A stretch of 64,000 nucleotides of DNA, from positions 47,129,137-47,193,136 of the forward strand of contig CAMTDV010000017.1 of assembly GCA_947069175.1 (NCBI GenBank), written 5' to 3'. Positions within the stretch are counted from its first letter, which is position 1. Every line of letters begins with the position of its first letter. Below, one piece after another: positions 35,015 through 47,102 of the stretch. The position numbers and the translations under genes were made by a program. Origin of the DNA: Scalesia atractyloides. Lineage: Eukaryota > Streptophyta > Magnoliopsida > Asterales > Asteraceae. The notes below the pieces were generated by a model, which had not been told where the DNA came from, ran no database searches, and worked only from the letters and a program-made list of their open reading frames with translations.

Positions 35015-36632
35015 GGTGCCCAACACAACATAAACGTGGCAGCAGCTTATTATCTCCTTGGACACTAATCTATTCGACTTGTGCCACTAAGTAACTGATC
35101 TTGACACTTGTTTGAAGCCCCTCTAGGATCATGACACCTTAAGGACATGTGTAATGATCTTATGGCACCAAAATTAACTATAATTTCCAAGTTGTTCTTC
35201 TTTTTTGAACCTTTGTAACCATTTTCTTGATCCATTCTGCTTCAATCCGAAATTTGCAACAATCTCTGGAGTTCCTCTAAGTTTTCTTGACTTTCCTTTA
35301 GTGTTGTAAGTGTTCTCAATCATGCTTTGTTCAATTCTTGTAGTTTAATTGGGCTAAAATTCAAAAGTTTGACTTTTGTTTGACTTCCAAAATTGATCAT
35401 GAATTGATCAACATAAAGTCCAATTGAACGTGTTAATATGGTCATAATGATGTTGATCATAATCCCTAATAATCATACCTACTAATTTTTATCTTTATAG
35501 TCATTTTGTTAAGTTAAAGTTTGGTAAAAAATGCGATTTATGCGCAATTTGCAACAAAACCATTTCCGGGTATCAAAACAGTTTGTTTTGATGCCAAAAC
35601 ACTTTTATAAACTTAATTAGACATGTCAAAACATGTCTAATTTGTCACTTTTAGTTTAGTGCTTGTTTAAAGTCGTAAGCCGAGCGGTTTTGACCACCGC
35701 TTTGACTATCGAATCTGACCCGTTTGGTCACCTTTAGGATCCGACCAAGACCACTATTATGATCATAGTATTATAGGTTATAACCCTCTGAGGTTATACC
35801 TAATAATCATATATTTTGGTTAATCATATGACAAGTCGACTATGTATTCCTTACAAATACCGAAAATGCCCTTGTTGCACATAAATTAGTTTTAAACATA
35901 TAAGAATGTTATTTTGACATCTAAGATTATACAACTTATATAAACTACTTTTGGCATATTAGACTTGTCATAGGACATATTTAACCATCCAAACCCATAG
36001 TTACGATTATGACCCGTTAAAGTGGCGTCAACCACTTTAGCGAGCGGTATCAAGTCTAAACTTTTTGAAATGCTTCCAATTCAGAATGTTAGGTATTACG
36101 AACCATATTATACAAGATCCAACTCTTGTTTGGTTTATATACCTCATTCTATCTGATTTCTCGTTTTCAAGTTTCGACACTAACATGTAATTATCCGATA
36201 CACTAGGAACCACTTCAACACTAGAACTCTTGATCCTTTGAGCTTTGTTAGATCATTTGAACAAGATCTACACGCAATCCTAGGCGAGTACATTGCTCCC
36301 CTTCTTTTACGTTTTCCAAATGTTTTGGGGTGATTCATATGCATAACCGATTTTTCTAAAATGTATGGCATGTATGTGTTTACTAAGTGCTTTTTGTGTG
36401 TTATTTCCAATTATGCAACACGATGATTGTTGGTACGATAGTTAAAGAGGTCTTTTAGGGCCTAGTTAAAGAGGTCTTTCAGGGCCTATATCTTTGTAGG
36501 AACTTTCTATCTTCATAGTTAGATTCTCATAGGATGTTTGAAGTACATTCTTAAATATTCCTATCTTTATAGCGAGATTTCTAAGAAGTACTTTACGAGA
36601 AACGACGGTTATGGTTTATGTGTAGAATTTTT

Positions 36633-36750
36633 GGTGATTTAGATAACGAAACTAGAGTAATACGATAAGAACATGGTGGATACGCCGCTGGTACTTCCTA
36701 TATATAAGTGTCCTTATTGTATTACCCTTTGTAGCCTTATCCGAATCACC
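36633..36750 (+). repeat. TATA-centred long hairpin, first 5' LTR copy
   Basis: The arms span about 41 nt each, from GGTGATT...ATAAGAACA to TGTCCTTAT...AATCACC, with roughly 75 percent pairing. The centre holds GGTGGATACGCCGCTGG and CTATATATAAG. Confidence 0.8.
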
Positions 36751-36769
36751 ATTAGGATTATGATTTTGT

Positions 36770-37170
36770 GATACAAATTGACAAGACAATGTGACAAGAC
36801 TTAATTCCCATTACATCTACCTATCTTTATAGTTAGATATTTGTTGAATGTTTAAAGTACTAATCGGTAGTCCTTGTTTGGATTCGGTGTACTTTAACGG
36901 GTATTTGACAAGACAAGTTGACAAGACAATATGACAAGACTTAATTTCCATTACCTCTACCTATCTTTATAGCTAGATATTTGTGGAATGTTTAAAGTAC
37001 TAATTGGGAGTCCTTGATTGGATTCTGTGTACTTTAGTGCGTATTTGACAAGACAAGTTGACAAGACTTAATTCCCATTACATCTACATATCTTTATAGT
37101 TAGATATTTGTGGAATGTTTAAAGTACTAATTGGTAGTCCTTGATTGTATTCTGTGTACTTTAATGTGTA
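36770..37170 (+). repeat. Three ~140-bp tandem units in 5' LTR
   Basis: Each unit reads TTGACAAGACAA, CTTAATT, CTATCTTTATAG, TTAAAGTACTAAT and GTACTTTAA in order. The third unit lacks part of its first 12-15 bp. Confidence 0.85.
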
Positions 37171-37173
37171 TTT

Positions 37174-37277
37174 GACGAAACAAGTGTAATACCATAAGAA
37201 TATGGTGGATACGTCGCTGGTACTTCCTATATATAAGTGTTCTTATTGCATTACTCTTGTGGTGTTATTCGAGTCAC
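37174..37277 (+). repeat. TATA-centred long hairpin, truncated second 5' LTR copy
   Basis: The core and right arm are intact. The left arm is shortened by the deletion that removed about 55 bp relative to the 3' LTR. Confidence 0.7.
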
Positions 37278-37933
37278 TTTAGGATTTTGTATGCAATTGA
37301 TTCAAAGGTTCGACATCCAAATCCTTGAAGAATTCTTTCATATTTTGTAAGATAAATTCATAGAAGGATATTTAGTATTATTATAAATCATTGATTGATT
37401 TCCAATAATACTCACACAAGTTTATGGACAATTTCAATATGTTTACAAAGAACAAAGTACAATTTTCAAAGGCATGAAAATTACTTAGTAATGATCATGA
37501 TGCCATGTACAAAACTCTTTTGTCACAAGTTTCATAATCAAGTTAATGTTTTGCAATACTAAATCTTTTGCCACTCCCTGGCTTCAAAGAGTCTGTTTTC
37601 AATTTACAACTCTCGAAGTTGTCGAAGTATTGCAACACTAAAACATTTTGCCATTTATATTGCCAACAAAACTGTGTGCTCGCCAATATTGTTTGTTGAC
37701 GTCTCTTTTCACATGTGTTTCAGGTTGATGATTACTCATGTATGCTACACATAGAGATGCATCCGGGCTTTAGACCTCTTAAAACAAAATACAAATTATT
37801 GTATTCTTTGTATTGTAAAACAATGTATTAATAATGAAACAATTTAGTACTAATTGTGGCTGAGCAATTTGTAACGTGACTCCTCGATATTTCTGCCGCG
37901 TGTTGTTGTATTAGGTGATCGGGGTATTACAGA

Positions 37934-37947
37934 TTGGTATCAGAGCA
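37934..37947 (+). promoter_or_regulatory. Primer-binding site, initiator tRNA-Met type
   Basis: TTGGTATCAGAGCA lies two bases after the LTR end and matches the plant initiator tRNA-Met complement. Confidence 0.9.
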
Positions 37948-39048
37948 CTGGTTATAGGGAATTAGGTTATTAGAACGCTGTTAACCTAGTCTATAACCTT
38001 CCTAGGGACCCGAACATGAGTAGACTTAGGATCGCTATCCTAATCCTCATTCTTACTCGTGCTACAACTACTCTATGATTTACAAATCATCTATCCTTAG
38101 ATGATTTATCCTAAATCCTTAGGCTTTATGCCTTAAATTATTCCTTAAAATATTTTTCTCAAAACATTTTCATTGGAATACTTCTCAAAATGTTTTCTCA
38201 AACGTTTTCATGAAAATGTTTTTTCAAATGTTTTCAACAAGATGTTTCTCAACTTATTTATCTCAAACATTTTATTAAAAGATTTCTCAAAATGTTTTAC
38301 TCTCAAACATTTTCAACGAAATCTTGGGTTTTTATAATGTGAACCCATGCAATCTGGAAGGGTGAATGCATGTACCCCGAGTTTTCTGTCTAAGGCTAGA
38401 GTGTTTGTACAAATCTGCATTATCGGACCAATCATTCTTACCTGGGAACTCTTAGGGTGAGTGTTCACTTATAGGCTAAAGCATGTCTTCTTGAAACATT
38501 ATGAAAACTCATCCACTTTGACCAAAACGGACGATTCCAAAACACTACTACCTTTGTGACACTACTCCGACATGTTACCTTCGGTAAAATGTTACAACTA
38601 TATTCAATACACTCGAAACAATTTTCACATTTATCTTACGACACTTTACAATCCTACTACATTTTCAAATACTATTTTCGTCTTTCAAATTTTCAAAATT
38701 TTTCTCATTTGGATGAGAATTTTCAAAATTTTATTCACAAAAATTTCCTTATTTTAAAATTGGACTAAAATAGTTTTATTTTAAAAATACTAAATATTTA
38801 GAGGATAACGAATTTTTAACACAAACCATTAACTTGGTTTGTATTTTCTCATTCAAAGATATAACCAAAGTCTATTTTCAAGCAATTTTCAAAACAAAAA
38901 TTTCAACATTATTTTTCAAAATACAATAAACAAGACTTTTGAACAAATATCATGATAAGATTTTCAATTCACTAAGGTATTTCTAAACTTATAACAATTT
39001 TATGAAATCTCACTTATTTAATTTTTGCTACAGCTATCTCTGCAAAGG
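37948..39048 (+). other. 5' leader of second gag-only element
   Basis: This untranslated region shares the CTGTCTAAGGCTAGAG block with the host element. A TTTTC/AAATG-rich low-complexity part lies at about 38150-38330. No gene is seen. Confidence 0.65.
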
Positions 39049-40179
39049 ATGCCTCCTTATCGTGACGCCACTCAGGATGCAGAAATGGCGGCAATGATCG
39101 CTCAGCAGATAGCTGCTATACTCCCAAACCTTGTGGCTCAACTTAATCAAATCTATAACAATAACAACAACAACAACAATGTTTCCACGTCTTGTAACTA
39201 CAAACAATTCAACATGGCTGAACCACTCAAGTTTAATGGGTCTGAAGGAGCAACTGGGCTCCTACAATGGTTTGAGAGTATAGAAAGCACATTTCACCAT
39301 GTTCAATGTCCAAGTGAGCGCAAGGTAGAGTTCGCCTCAAGTGTTTTCCAAAAGAGAGCACTCACTTGTGGAATGGAATTATGAGGGACAGAGGTGCAGA
39401 AGTGGCTATGGCACAAACGTAGGAAGAATTCAGGAATCTTATGATGAAAGAATTCTGTCTATGAAGCGAAATAAGGGCACTCGAAAACGAATTCTATTAC
39501 CTAAAACAAGATAGTGGGGAAAACCATGCCTACACTGACCCGTTTGAACAGTTAAGCCTACTCTGCCCCACTATGGTCACACCTTTGGATCGGGCCATTG
39601 AGAAATACATTGATGGCCTACCTGATCCAGTACAAGACAGTGTCACTGGTAGCAAACCCACAACGCTTAGGGAGGCTAAGGAATTAGCTGCTACCTTAAT
39701 TGACTCCCAAGTTAGAAAAGGGAAACTATTTCGAAAAGGAGACAAGAAACAAACTATTGAAACTACACAAGAGAAACTAAATGAAACAAGACGTGAACCT
39801 TCCGAAATTCTAAGAAGCGTAAGACTTCTAAGAATTATACGATTGCTGCACCAATCCCACTTAACTCAGTACCCGTTAGGGGGTCTTATCGTGGGAAACA
39901 TCCTCGGTGCAATCATTGCAACTATCACCACCCAGCAAATTCTCCATGCCGCCAGTGTATAATCTGTGGTCTTCTTGGACATCTAGCTGCGACCTGTCGC
40001 ATCCAAAACCAAACAGCCCCTACTCAGACACGCCCTCGATATCCCGCTGGAGCATGTTTCACTTGCGGTGATTTAAATCATTTCAAGCGAAACTGCCCTA
40101 AGCTTGCTAATGCTATTGGACGAATGTACAATGTCAATGAGGTTCAAGCTGATGATCAAGCACTCATGATCATTTGAAC
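39049..40179 (+). pseudogene. gag of second gag-only element
   Basis: The start is ATG 39049 (MPPYRDATQDAEMA), then ALIAQQ-like helix (AMIAQQIAAILP) and an Asn run. The gag core is read to about 39370, where a frameshift occurs. Further pieces lie in 39573-39962 and beyond. Two CCHC knuckles lie at about 39957-39998 (CIICGLLGHLAATC) and 40050-40091 (CFTCGDLNHFKRNC). The frame ends at a TGA just before 40180 after an acidic tail, without continuing into protease. This is the same end point as in the minus-strand gag-only element. Confidence 0.8.
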
Positions 40180-41685
40180 CTCTACTTTTTCTTTTTATTA
40201 TCCAAGAACTATGAACAATATTTCAATAATATTTGTAATGACAATATAAATTTCAAGAAGTTTTTCTTCATTCTTGTTATTCGTATTTCGGTTACAAATT
40301 CCAATATGATTACACTGTGTGTAATTTACAACTACATACCAACTTTGAGGATTCTGTTCTTTATTGTTAGGAACTAAATCTCACAAGAATAGCATATTAT
40401 GACTTGCACACTAGTGCGTTCATACAATCGCTGCAAAGCAAGCACTACAAATACTATGTGCCTATTACTACTACTTTTGTTTTCATGACATTACATGCGT
40501 GATTGATTATCTGTCATGTATAGCACATGATTACAAATATATTTTGCTTTGTATGTTGACCTAACATACTAAGTACACGATTTACAAATACATTTATGCT
40601 TAGTATGTTGACTTGGCATACCTAGCACGTGATTTCAAGATATTTTACGACATACTTACATTGTTTATGACAATTTATGCTTAGTATATGATGCATACTA
40701 CCAGTATGGTTAGTGTGAAACAAATATTAATATTCGTACTAGAATGAAATACCTGCTACTAGTTTTGTTGAATGCAAAACAAGTAGTGTTATCATTACTA
40801 GTATGAAACACGCCCAAATTCAATAGTTATTGTGTTGCGACGATGTATGTTTGATTTCAATGATATGTTATGACGATGATTATTCGATTAGTTATTGTTT
40901 CAACCTTATTATCTGTTTCCCTTACTTAACAAGAGGAGCTATGTGGACCATGTGACGAAACACGTAATTATGGGTGCACACTTAATTACGAAGATCGACA
41001 CATGAAAATCATAGTAAGCTTTGTTAAGATGGTGGCATAAAATTTAGAGTGATTAGGTAACGGGAAGGGTATGATGCAATAAGACCATGGTGGATACGCC
41101 GATGGTACTTCTTATATATAAGTGTTCTTATTGTGTTATTCTTCGGAACGTTACCAGGATCGCTTGAAGGTTTTATGTTATCTTGGACCAATATGTAATT
41201 ATGTGATTATTTGATTTTTTTTATTGGATACAATGACGATTGACGAGTACATTCATTAACTCTATTCGAGCCGACCGAGAGTATATTATGGTGTTAAAGG
41301 TGACGACCTTGATGCCAAAGATATGTCGACCCGTCTCCTATGCATGGGATGCTCATGGTACATGGGATGTACCTCGTGGGACAGTAGAAATCATGTACGT
41401 ATGGCCAGGCTTGAATGTACACCCCTTTGTTGCTAGGATTTACACTAAAGACTTAGTATAACATAATGCCATTTTATACACTCGATGACGCTTTAAAGAT
41501 TCAAAGTTCTAAAGGTTTTGAATACCTTCAGATATTTTGAATATATACGATTACGCTTCGGATCCCCCAAACATTCCCAACACCAAATGATGCTCCGCAT
41601 CTTTGGAATCTCGAGCCTTGTTATCATTCTATTGTTTCAAACACACTCCACGGTCTCCTTCGAATAAATTTCGGGACGAAATTTC
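40180..41685 (+). other. Pol-replacing non-coding region
   Basis: No pol motif is visible. About two LTR-like ~55-bp units (TATGTTGAC theme) lie at 40540-40640 and one TATA-centred hairpin at 41049-41163. Sequence in this part therefore looks LTR-derived. The stretch 40180-40540 shows nothing I can assign. Confidence 0.65.
41049..41163 (+). repeat. TATA-centred long hairpin, internal copy
   Basis: The arms include GGTAACG/CGTTACC, where LTR copies have GATAACG pairing with CGTTATT, and CAATAAGA/TCTTATTG. The centre is GGTGGATACGCCGATGG with TATATATAAG. Confidence 0.75.
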
Positions 41686-41701
41686 CTAAAGTAGGGAAGA
41701 C
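41686..41701 (+). promoter_or_regulatory. Polypurine tract of second gag-only element
   Basis: AAAGTAGGGAAGAC abuts the 3' LTR start TGTGACATC at 41702. Confidence 0.85.
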
Positions 41702-42349
41702 TGTGACATCTGAGACATTTTAATCATTTTACAAATTCAAAACGAGTTTATATTCAAAAACAATTTCACATATTCAGTCCTTGTTCGATTTCAAACCCTT
41801 AAGTCTCTTCTAGAAGTGAAACCGTAAACCGATACGCAAACGAAACCAGTTAAACGCAACGTATGCTCCAGAACAATGCGACAAGCTAAACATACCTTAA
41901 ATACCCTTAACATAGCTTAGAAATAAGTTCTGAGGGCTTCGGTATGGCAAAATCATGCTTTTGCAACTTCAGGACTATTTTCCAAATTCTACGAAACTAC
42001 GCCTTTTCGCGTATTTCGCTATCCGGAACATGTACGGACATCCAAAATTTTTTTTAATCATTAAAATATTATATTTTAGTGATTGGAATGAAAAAATATC
42101 ATTCGTTACGCATTTACGGTCATTTGCGCGTTTGTTACGATTTTCATCGTAATAAACTGAAAACTGCAACTGTACGACCAAACGAACCGACCTCTGGAAA
42201 ATTTCTGAACACATTTCAAGTTCCCTATACTTTATTGTCCTTATAGAGCTTAAAAATGGGGTTAACTGTTGTTAAAAGTGCCAAAACGCGTCAAAAACAA
42301 GTTTAGGGGCCATTTCTGCCAAAATTTGAAACTTCAGCCCCAGCAAGGG

Positions 42350-42390
42350 CCTTACGGACCGTAAGGCAAAACCCCATACGGTCCGTAAGG
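42350..42390 (+). repeat. Covarying LTR hairpin, 3' LTR copy
   Basis: The arms CCTTACGGACCGTA and TACGGTCCGTAAGG pair perfectly over 14 bp around a 13-nt loop. Confidence 0.85.
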
Positions 42391-44010
42391 GGTTTCCAGC
42401 ACAACAGAACCATGGCAGCAGCTTGTTATCTCCTTGGACACTAATCTATTCGAATTGTGCCACCTAGTAACTGATCTTGACACTTGTTTGAAGCCCCTAT
42501 AGGATCATGACACCTCAAGGACATGTATAATGATCTTATTGCACAAAAATCAACTATAATTTCCAAGTTGTTCTCCATTTTTGAACCTTTGCAACCATTT
42601 TCTTGATCCATTCTGCTTCAATCCAAAATTTACAACAATCTCTGGAGTTCCTCTAAGTTTTCTTGACTTTCCTTTAGTGTTGTAAGTGTTCTCAATCATG
42701 CTTTGTTCAATTCTTGTAGTCTAATTGGGCTAAAATTCAAAAGTTTGACTTTTGTTTGACTTCCAGAATTGATCACGAATTGATCAACATAAAGTCCAAT
42801 TGAACGTGTTAATATGGTCATAATCATGTTGATCATAATCCCTAATAATCATACCTACTAATTTTTATCTTTCTAGTCATTTTGTTAAGTCAAAGTTTGG
42901 TCAAAAAAGCGATTTATGCGCAATTTGCAACAAAACCATTTCCGGGCATCAAAACAGTTTGTTTTGATGCCAAAACACTTTTATAAACTTAATTAGACAT
43001 GTCAAAACATGTCTAATTTGTCACTTTTAGTTTAGTGCTTGTTTAAAGTCGTAAGCCGAGCGGTTTTGACCACCGCTTTGACTATCGAATCTGACCCGTT
43101 TGGCCACCTTTAGGATCCGACCAAGACCATTATTATGATCATAGTTTTATAGGTTATAACCCTCTGAGGTTATACCTAATAATCATATATTTTGGTTAAT
43201 CATATGACAAGTCGACTATGTATTCCTTACAAATACCGAAAATGCTCTTGTTGCACATAAATTAGTTTTAAACATATAAGAATGTTATTTTGACATCTAA
43301 ACTGATTAGACAACTTATATAAACTACTTTTGGCATATTAGGCTTGTCATAGGACATATTTAACAATCCAAACCCATAGTTACGATTATGACCCGTTAAA
43401 GTGGCGTAAACCACTTTAGCGAGCCGTATCAAGTCAAAACTTTTGAAATGCTTCCAATTCAGAATGTTAGGTATTATGAACTATATTATACAAGATCCAA
43501 CTCTTGTTTGGTTTATATACCTCATTCTATCCGATTTCTCGTTTTCAAGTTTTGACACTAATATGTAATTATCTGATACACTAGGAACGACTTCAACACT
43601 TGAACTCCAGATCCTTTGAGCTTTGTTATATCATTTGAACAAGATCTATTTGCAATCCCAGGCGAGTACATTGCTCCCATTCTTTTACGTTTTCTAAATG
43701 TTTTGGGGTGATTCATATGCATAACTGATTTTTCTCAAATGTATGGCATGTATGTGCTTACTAAGTGCTTTTTGTGTGTTATTTCCAATTATACAACACG
43801 ATGACTGTTGGTATGATAGTTAAATAGGTCTTTCAGGTCCTAGTTAAAGAGGTCTTTCAGGGCCTATATCTTTGTAGGAACTTTCTATCTTCATAGTTAG
43901 ATTCTCATAGGATGTTTGAAGTACACTCTTAAATCTTCCTATCTTTATAGCGAGATTTCTAAGAAGTACTTTACGAGGAACGATGGTTATGGTTTATGTG
44001 TAGAATTTTT

Positions 44011-44128
44011 GGTGATTTAGATAACGAAACTAGAGTAATACAATAAGAACATGGTGGATACGCCGCTGGTACTTCCTATATATAAGTGTGCTTATTGTGT
44101 TACCCTTTGCAGCCTTATCTGAATCACC
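44011..44128 (+). repeat. TATA-centred long hairpin, first 3' LTR copy
   Basis: Arms of about 41 nt run from GGTGATT to AATCACC. The centre GGTGGATACGCCGCTGG plus CTATATATAAG is intact. It is the cleanest copy in the window. Confidence 0.8.
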
Positions 44129-44147
44129 ATTAGGATTATGATTTTGT

Positions 44148-44705
44148 GATACAAGTTGACAAGACAATGTGACAAGACTTAATTCCAATTACAGCTACCT
44201 ATCTTTATAGTCAGATATTTGTGGAATGTTTAGAGTACTAATTGGTAGTCCTTGTTTGGATTCTGTGTACTTTAACACGTATTTGACAAGACAAGTTGAC
44301 AAGACAATATGACAAGACTTAATTTCCATTACAGCTACCTATCTTTATAGCTAGATATTTGTGGAATGTTTAAAGTACTAATTGGTAGTCCTTGATTGGA
44401 TTCTGTGTACTTTAATGCGTATTTGACAAGACAAGTTGACAAGACAATGTGACAAGACTTAATTCCCATTACATCTACCTATCTTTATAGTTAGATATTT
44501 GTGGAATGTTTAAAGTACTAATTGATAGTCCTTGATTGGATTCTGTGTACTTTAATGCGTATTTGACAAGACAAGTTGACAAGACAATTTGACAAGACTT
44601 AATTCCCATTACATCTACCTATTTTTATAGTTAGATATTTGTGGAATGTTTAAAGTACTAATTGGTAGTCCTTGATTGGATTCTGTGTACTTTAATGCGT
44701 ATTTG
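44148..44705 (+). repeat. Four ~140-bp tandem units in 3' LTR
   Basis: Same unit as in the 5' LTR, which has three. The middle units are nearly identical, indicating recent expansion or contraction. Confidence 0.87.
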
Positions 44706-44741
44706 ATGAGACAAGTGACAAGTTGACGATTATATGTTTAT

Positions 44742-44855
44742 GTGGTTAGGATAACGAAACAAGTGTAATACCATAAGAACATGGTGGATACGCCGCTAGT
44801 ACTTCCTATATATAAGCGTTCTTATTGCATTACTCTTGTGGCGTTATTCGAGTCA
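44742..44855 (+). repeat. TATA-centred long hairpin, second 3' LTR copy
   Basis: About 32 paired positions with few mismatches: GATAACG...ACAAG...GTAAT...ATAAGAAC against the matching right arm. The centre is CGCCGCTAGTAC with CTATATATAAG. Confidence 0.8.
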
Positions 44856-45510
44856 CTTTAGGATTTTGTATGCAATTGATTCAAAGGTTCGACATCCAAA
44901 TCCTTGAAGAATTCTTTCATATTTTGTATGATAAATTCATAGAAGGATATTTAGTATTATTATAAATCATTGATTGATTTCTAATAATACTCACACAAGT
45001 TTATGGACGATTTCAATATGTTTACAAAGAACAAAGTACAATTTTCAAAGGCATGAAAATTACTTAGTAATGATCATGATGCCATGTACAAAACTCTTTT
45101 GTCACAAGTTTCATAATCAAGTTAATGTTTTGCAATACTAAATCTTTTGCCATTCCCTGGCTTCAAAGAGTCTGTTTTCAATTTACAACTCTCGAAGTTG
45201 TCGAAGTATTGCAACACTAAAACATTTTGCCATTTATTTGGCCAAAAAAACTATGTGCTCGCCAACATTGTTTGTTGATGTCTCTTTTCACATATGTTTC
45301 AGGTTGATGATTTCTCAAGTATGCTACACATAGAGATGCATCCGGGCTTTAGACTTCTTAAAACAAAAGACAAATTGTTGTATTCTTTGTATTGTAAAAC
45401 AATGTATTAATAATGAAACAATTTAGTACCAGTTGTGGCTGAGCAATTTTTAACGTGACTCCTCAATATTTCCGCCGCGTGTTGTTGTTTTACGCGATCG
45501 GGGTGTTACA

Positions 45511-46345
45511 CATGCAATCTGCCATGGAAACCAAACTTAACCTGAGCACTGCCTATCATCCTCAAACAGATGGACAATCCGAAAGGACAATCCAAACATT
45601 GGAGGATATGCTTAGAGCTTGTGTGATTGAATTTGGTGGTAGTTAGGATTCACATCTACCTTTGATTGAATTCTCCTACAATAACAGTTATCACACCAGC
45701 ATTGACATGGCTCCTTTCGAAGCTCTTTATGGTCGAAAATGTCGTTCACCTGTCTGTTGGAATGAAATTGGTGAATCTCAATTCATTGGACCTGAACCAT
45801 TCAAGACACAACAGACAAAGTCAAGATAATCCGTGATAATCTTTTGACAGCTAGAAGCCGTCAAAAAAGTTACGCGGACAAATGACGCAAGCCCTTGGAA
45901 TTCCAAGTCGGTGATCATGTCCTACTCAAGGTATCCCCTTGGAAAGGCGTGATTAGATTTGGGAAGAAAGGAAAACTTGCACCTATATATGTTGGACCAT
46001 TCAAGATCATTGAGAAAATCTGAAAGGTGGCCTACAAACTCGAGTTACCTCCTGAACTTGGTAATGTTCATCCAACCTTCCACGTGTCCAATTTGAAAAA
46101 GTGTTTGGCTGATGAATACCTCCACATCCCTCTTGATGAAATTCTGTTGATGACACGATGCATTTTGTCGAGAAACCTGTGGAAATAATGGACCGTGAAG
46201 TCAAAAAACTAAAGTGCAGACGAATACCGATTGTTAAAGTTCGTTGGGAGTCCAAACGTGGCCCAGAGTTTACTTTGGAACGAGAGGACCAGATGAAGGC
46301 GAAATATCCACATCTATTCTCACAAATTTCCTCTAATTAAATTTC
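45511..46345 (+). pseudogene. Integrase end and chromodomain-like C-terminus of chromovirus-like element
   Basis: It resumes the integrase after the nested insertion, with the catalytic Glu in TDGQSERTIQ at about 45569-45598. A TAG lies at 45644-45646. The GPF/Y-like segment (YVGPFKI) is at about 45988-46008. The last part (46158-46340) reads VEIMDREVKKLK...VKVRWESKRGPEFTLE, which aligns with chromovirus chromodomains but lacks some of the aromatic residues that bind methyl-lysine. It would steer integration to heterochromatin. Confidence 0.78.
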
Positions 46346-46361
46346 GGGAGATGAAATTTCG

Positions 46362-46376
46362 TAAAGTAGGGGAGAC
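46362..46376 (+). promoter_or_regulatory. Polypurine tract of chromovirus-like element
   Basis: TAAAGTAGGGGAGAC lies directly before the 3' LTR start at 46377. Confidence 0.87.
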
Positions 46377-47061
46377 TGTGACATCTGTGTATTTCAATCA
46401 TCGTACAATTCCAAAACAATTTTGTATTTAATAACATTGTGTTTTATTCCAAGATTTTTGTATTTACTTATGGCATTTCATGTATTCATTCCTTGTTCAA
46501 TTCTGATCTTTCAAATCACTTCTGGAAGTAAAATCGCAAACCGGTACGCAAACATAATCAGTTTACTGTGACGTACACTTTGGAACAATGGCATAAGCTA
46601 AACATACCCTAAATACCCTTTACATAACTTAGAAATAAGTTTTGGGAGCTTCGGTATGACAAAAACATGCTTATGCAACTCCATGGACTATTTTGCAAAT
46701 TCTACGAAACTATGCTGCTACGCGTATTTTCTAATCCGGAACATGTACGCACATCCAAAAGTTTTTGTAATTGTTAAAATCTTGCATTTTGATGATTGGA
46801 ATGCAAAAATATCATTCGTTACGCATTTACGGTCATTTGCGTGTTCGTTACGATTTTCGTCGTAATTAACCAAAAACCGCAACCGTATGACCAAATGAAC
46901 CGACATCCGTGACATTTCCGAACATATTTCAAGTTCTCTATGCTTTATCATCCTTATAAAGCTTTAAAATGAGGTTAACGGGTGTTAAAAGTGCCAAAAT
47001 GCGACAAAAACAAGTTCAGGGGCCAATTCTGCCAATTCTGAAACTTCTGCCCCTGCAAGGG

Positions 47062-47102
47062 ACTTACGGACCGTAAGGCAAAACCCCATACGGTCCATAA
47101 GG
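47062..47102 (+). repeat. LTR hairpin, 3' LTR copy of chromovirus-like element
   Basis: The arms ACTTACGGACCGTA and TACGGTCCATAAGG pair over 14 positions with two mismatches. The 5' LTR of the same element keeps only a collapsed remnant (27275-27292). Confidence 0.75.

Larger units (their letters stand above)
34327..37931 (+). repeat. 5' LTR of second gag-only element
   Basis: It contains the covarying 14-bp hairpin (34974-35014), one TATA-centred hairpin (36633-36750), three 140-bp tandem units (about 36770-37170) and a second, 5'-truncated TATA-centred hairpin (37174-37277). It ends GGGGTATTACA. Confidence 0.92.
34327..45510 (+). mobile_element. Non-autonomous gag-only Ty3/gypsy element
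   Basis: LTRs 34327-37931 (3605 bp) and 41702-45510 (3809 bp) flank a 3770-bp internal region. The target duplication is CATGC (34322-34326 and 45511-45515). The LTR ends (TGTGACATCTG...GGGGTGTTACA), leader and gag resemble those of the element it sits in, so it is a close relative. Only a broken gag is present; protease, RT and integrase are absent. The LTR length difference comes mainly from one extra 140-bp repeat unit in the 3' LTR and a deletion of about 55 bp in the 5' LTR. Confidence 0.92.
41702..45510 (+). repeat. 3' LTR of second gag-only element
   Basis: It has the same layout as 34327-37931 but with four tandem units and a complete second hairpin. It ends GGGGTGTTACA at 45510, followed by the CATGC duplication. 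Confidence 0.92.
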
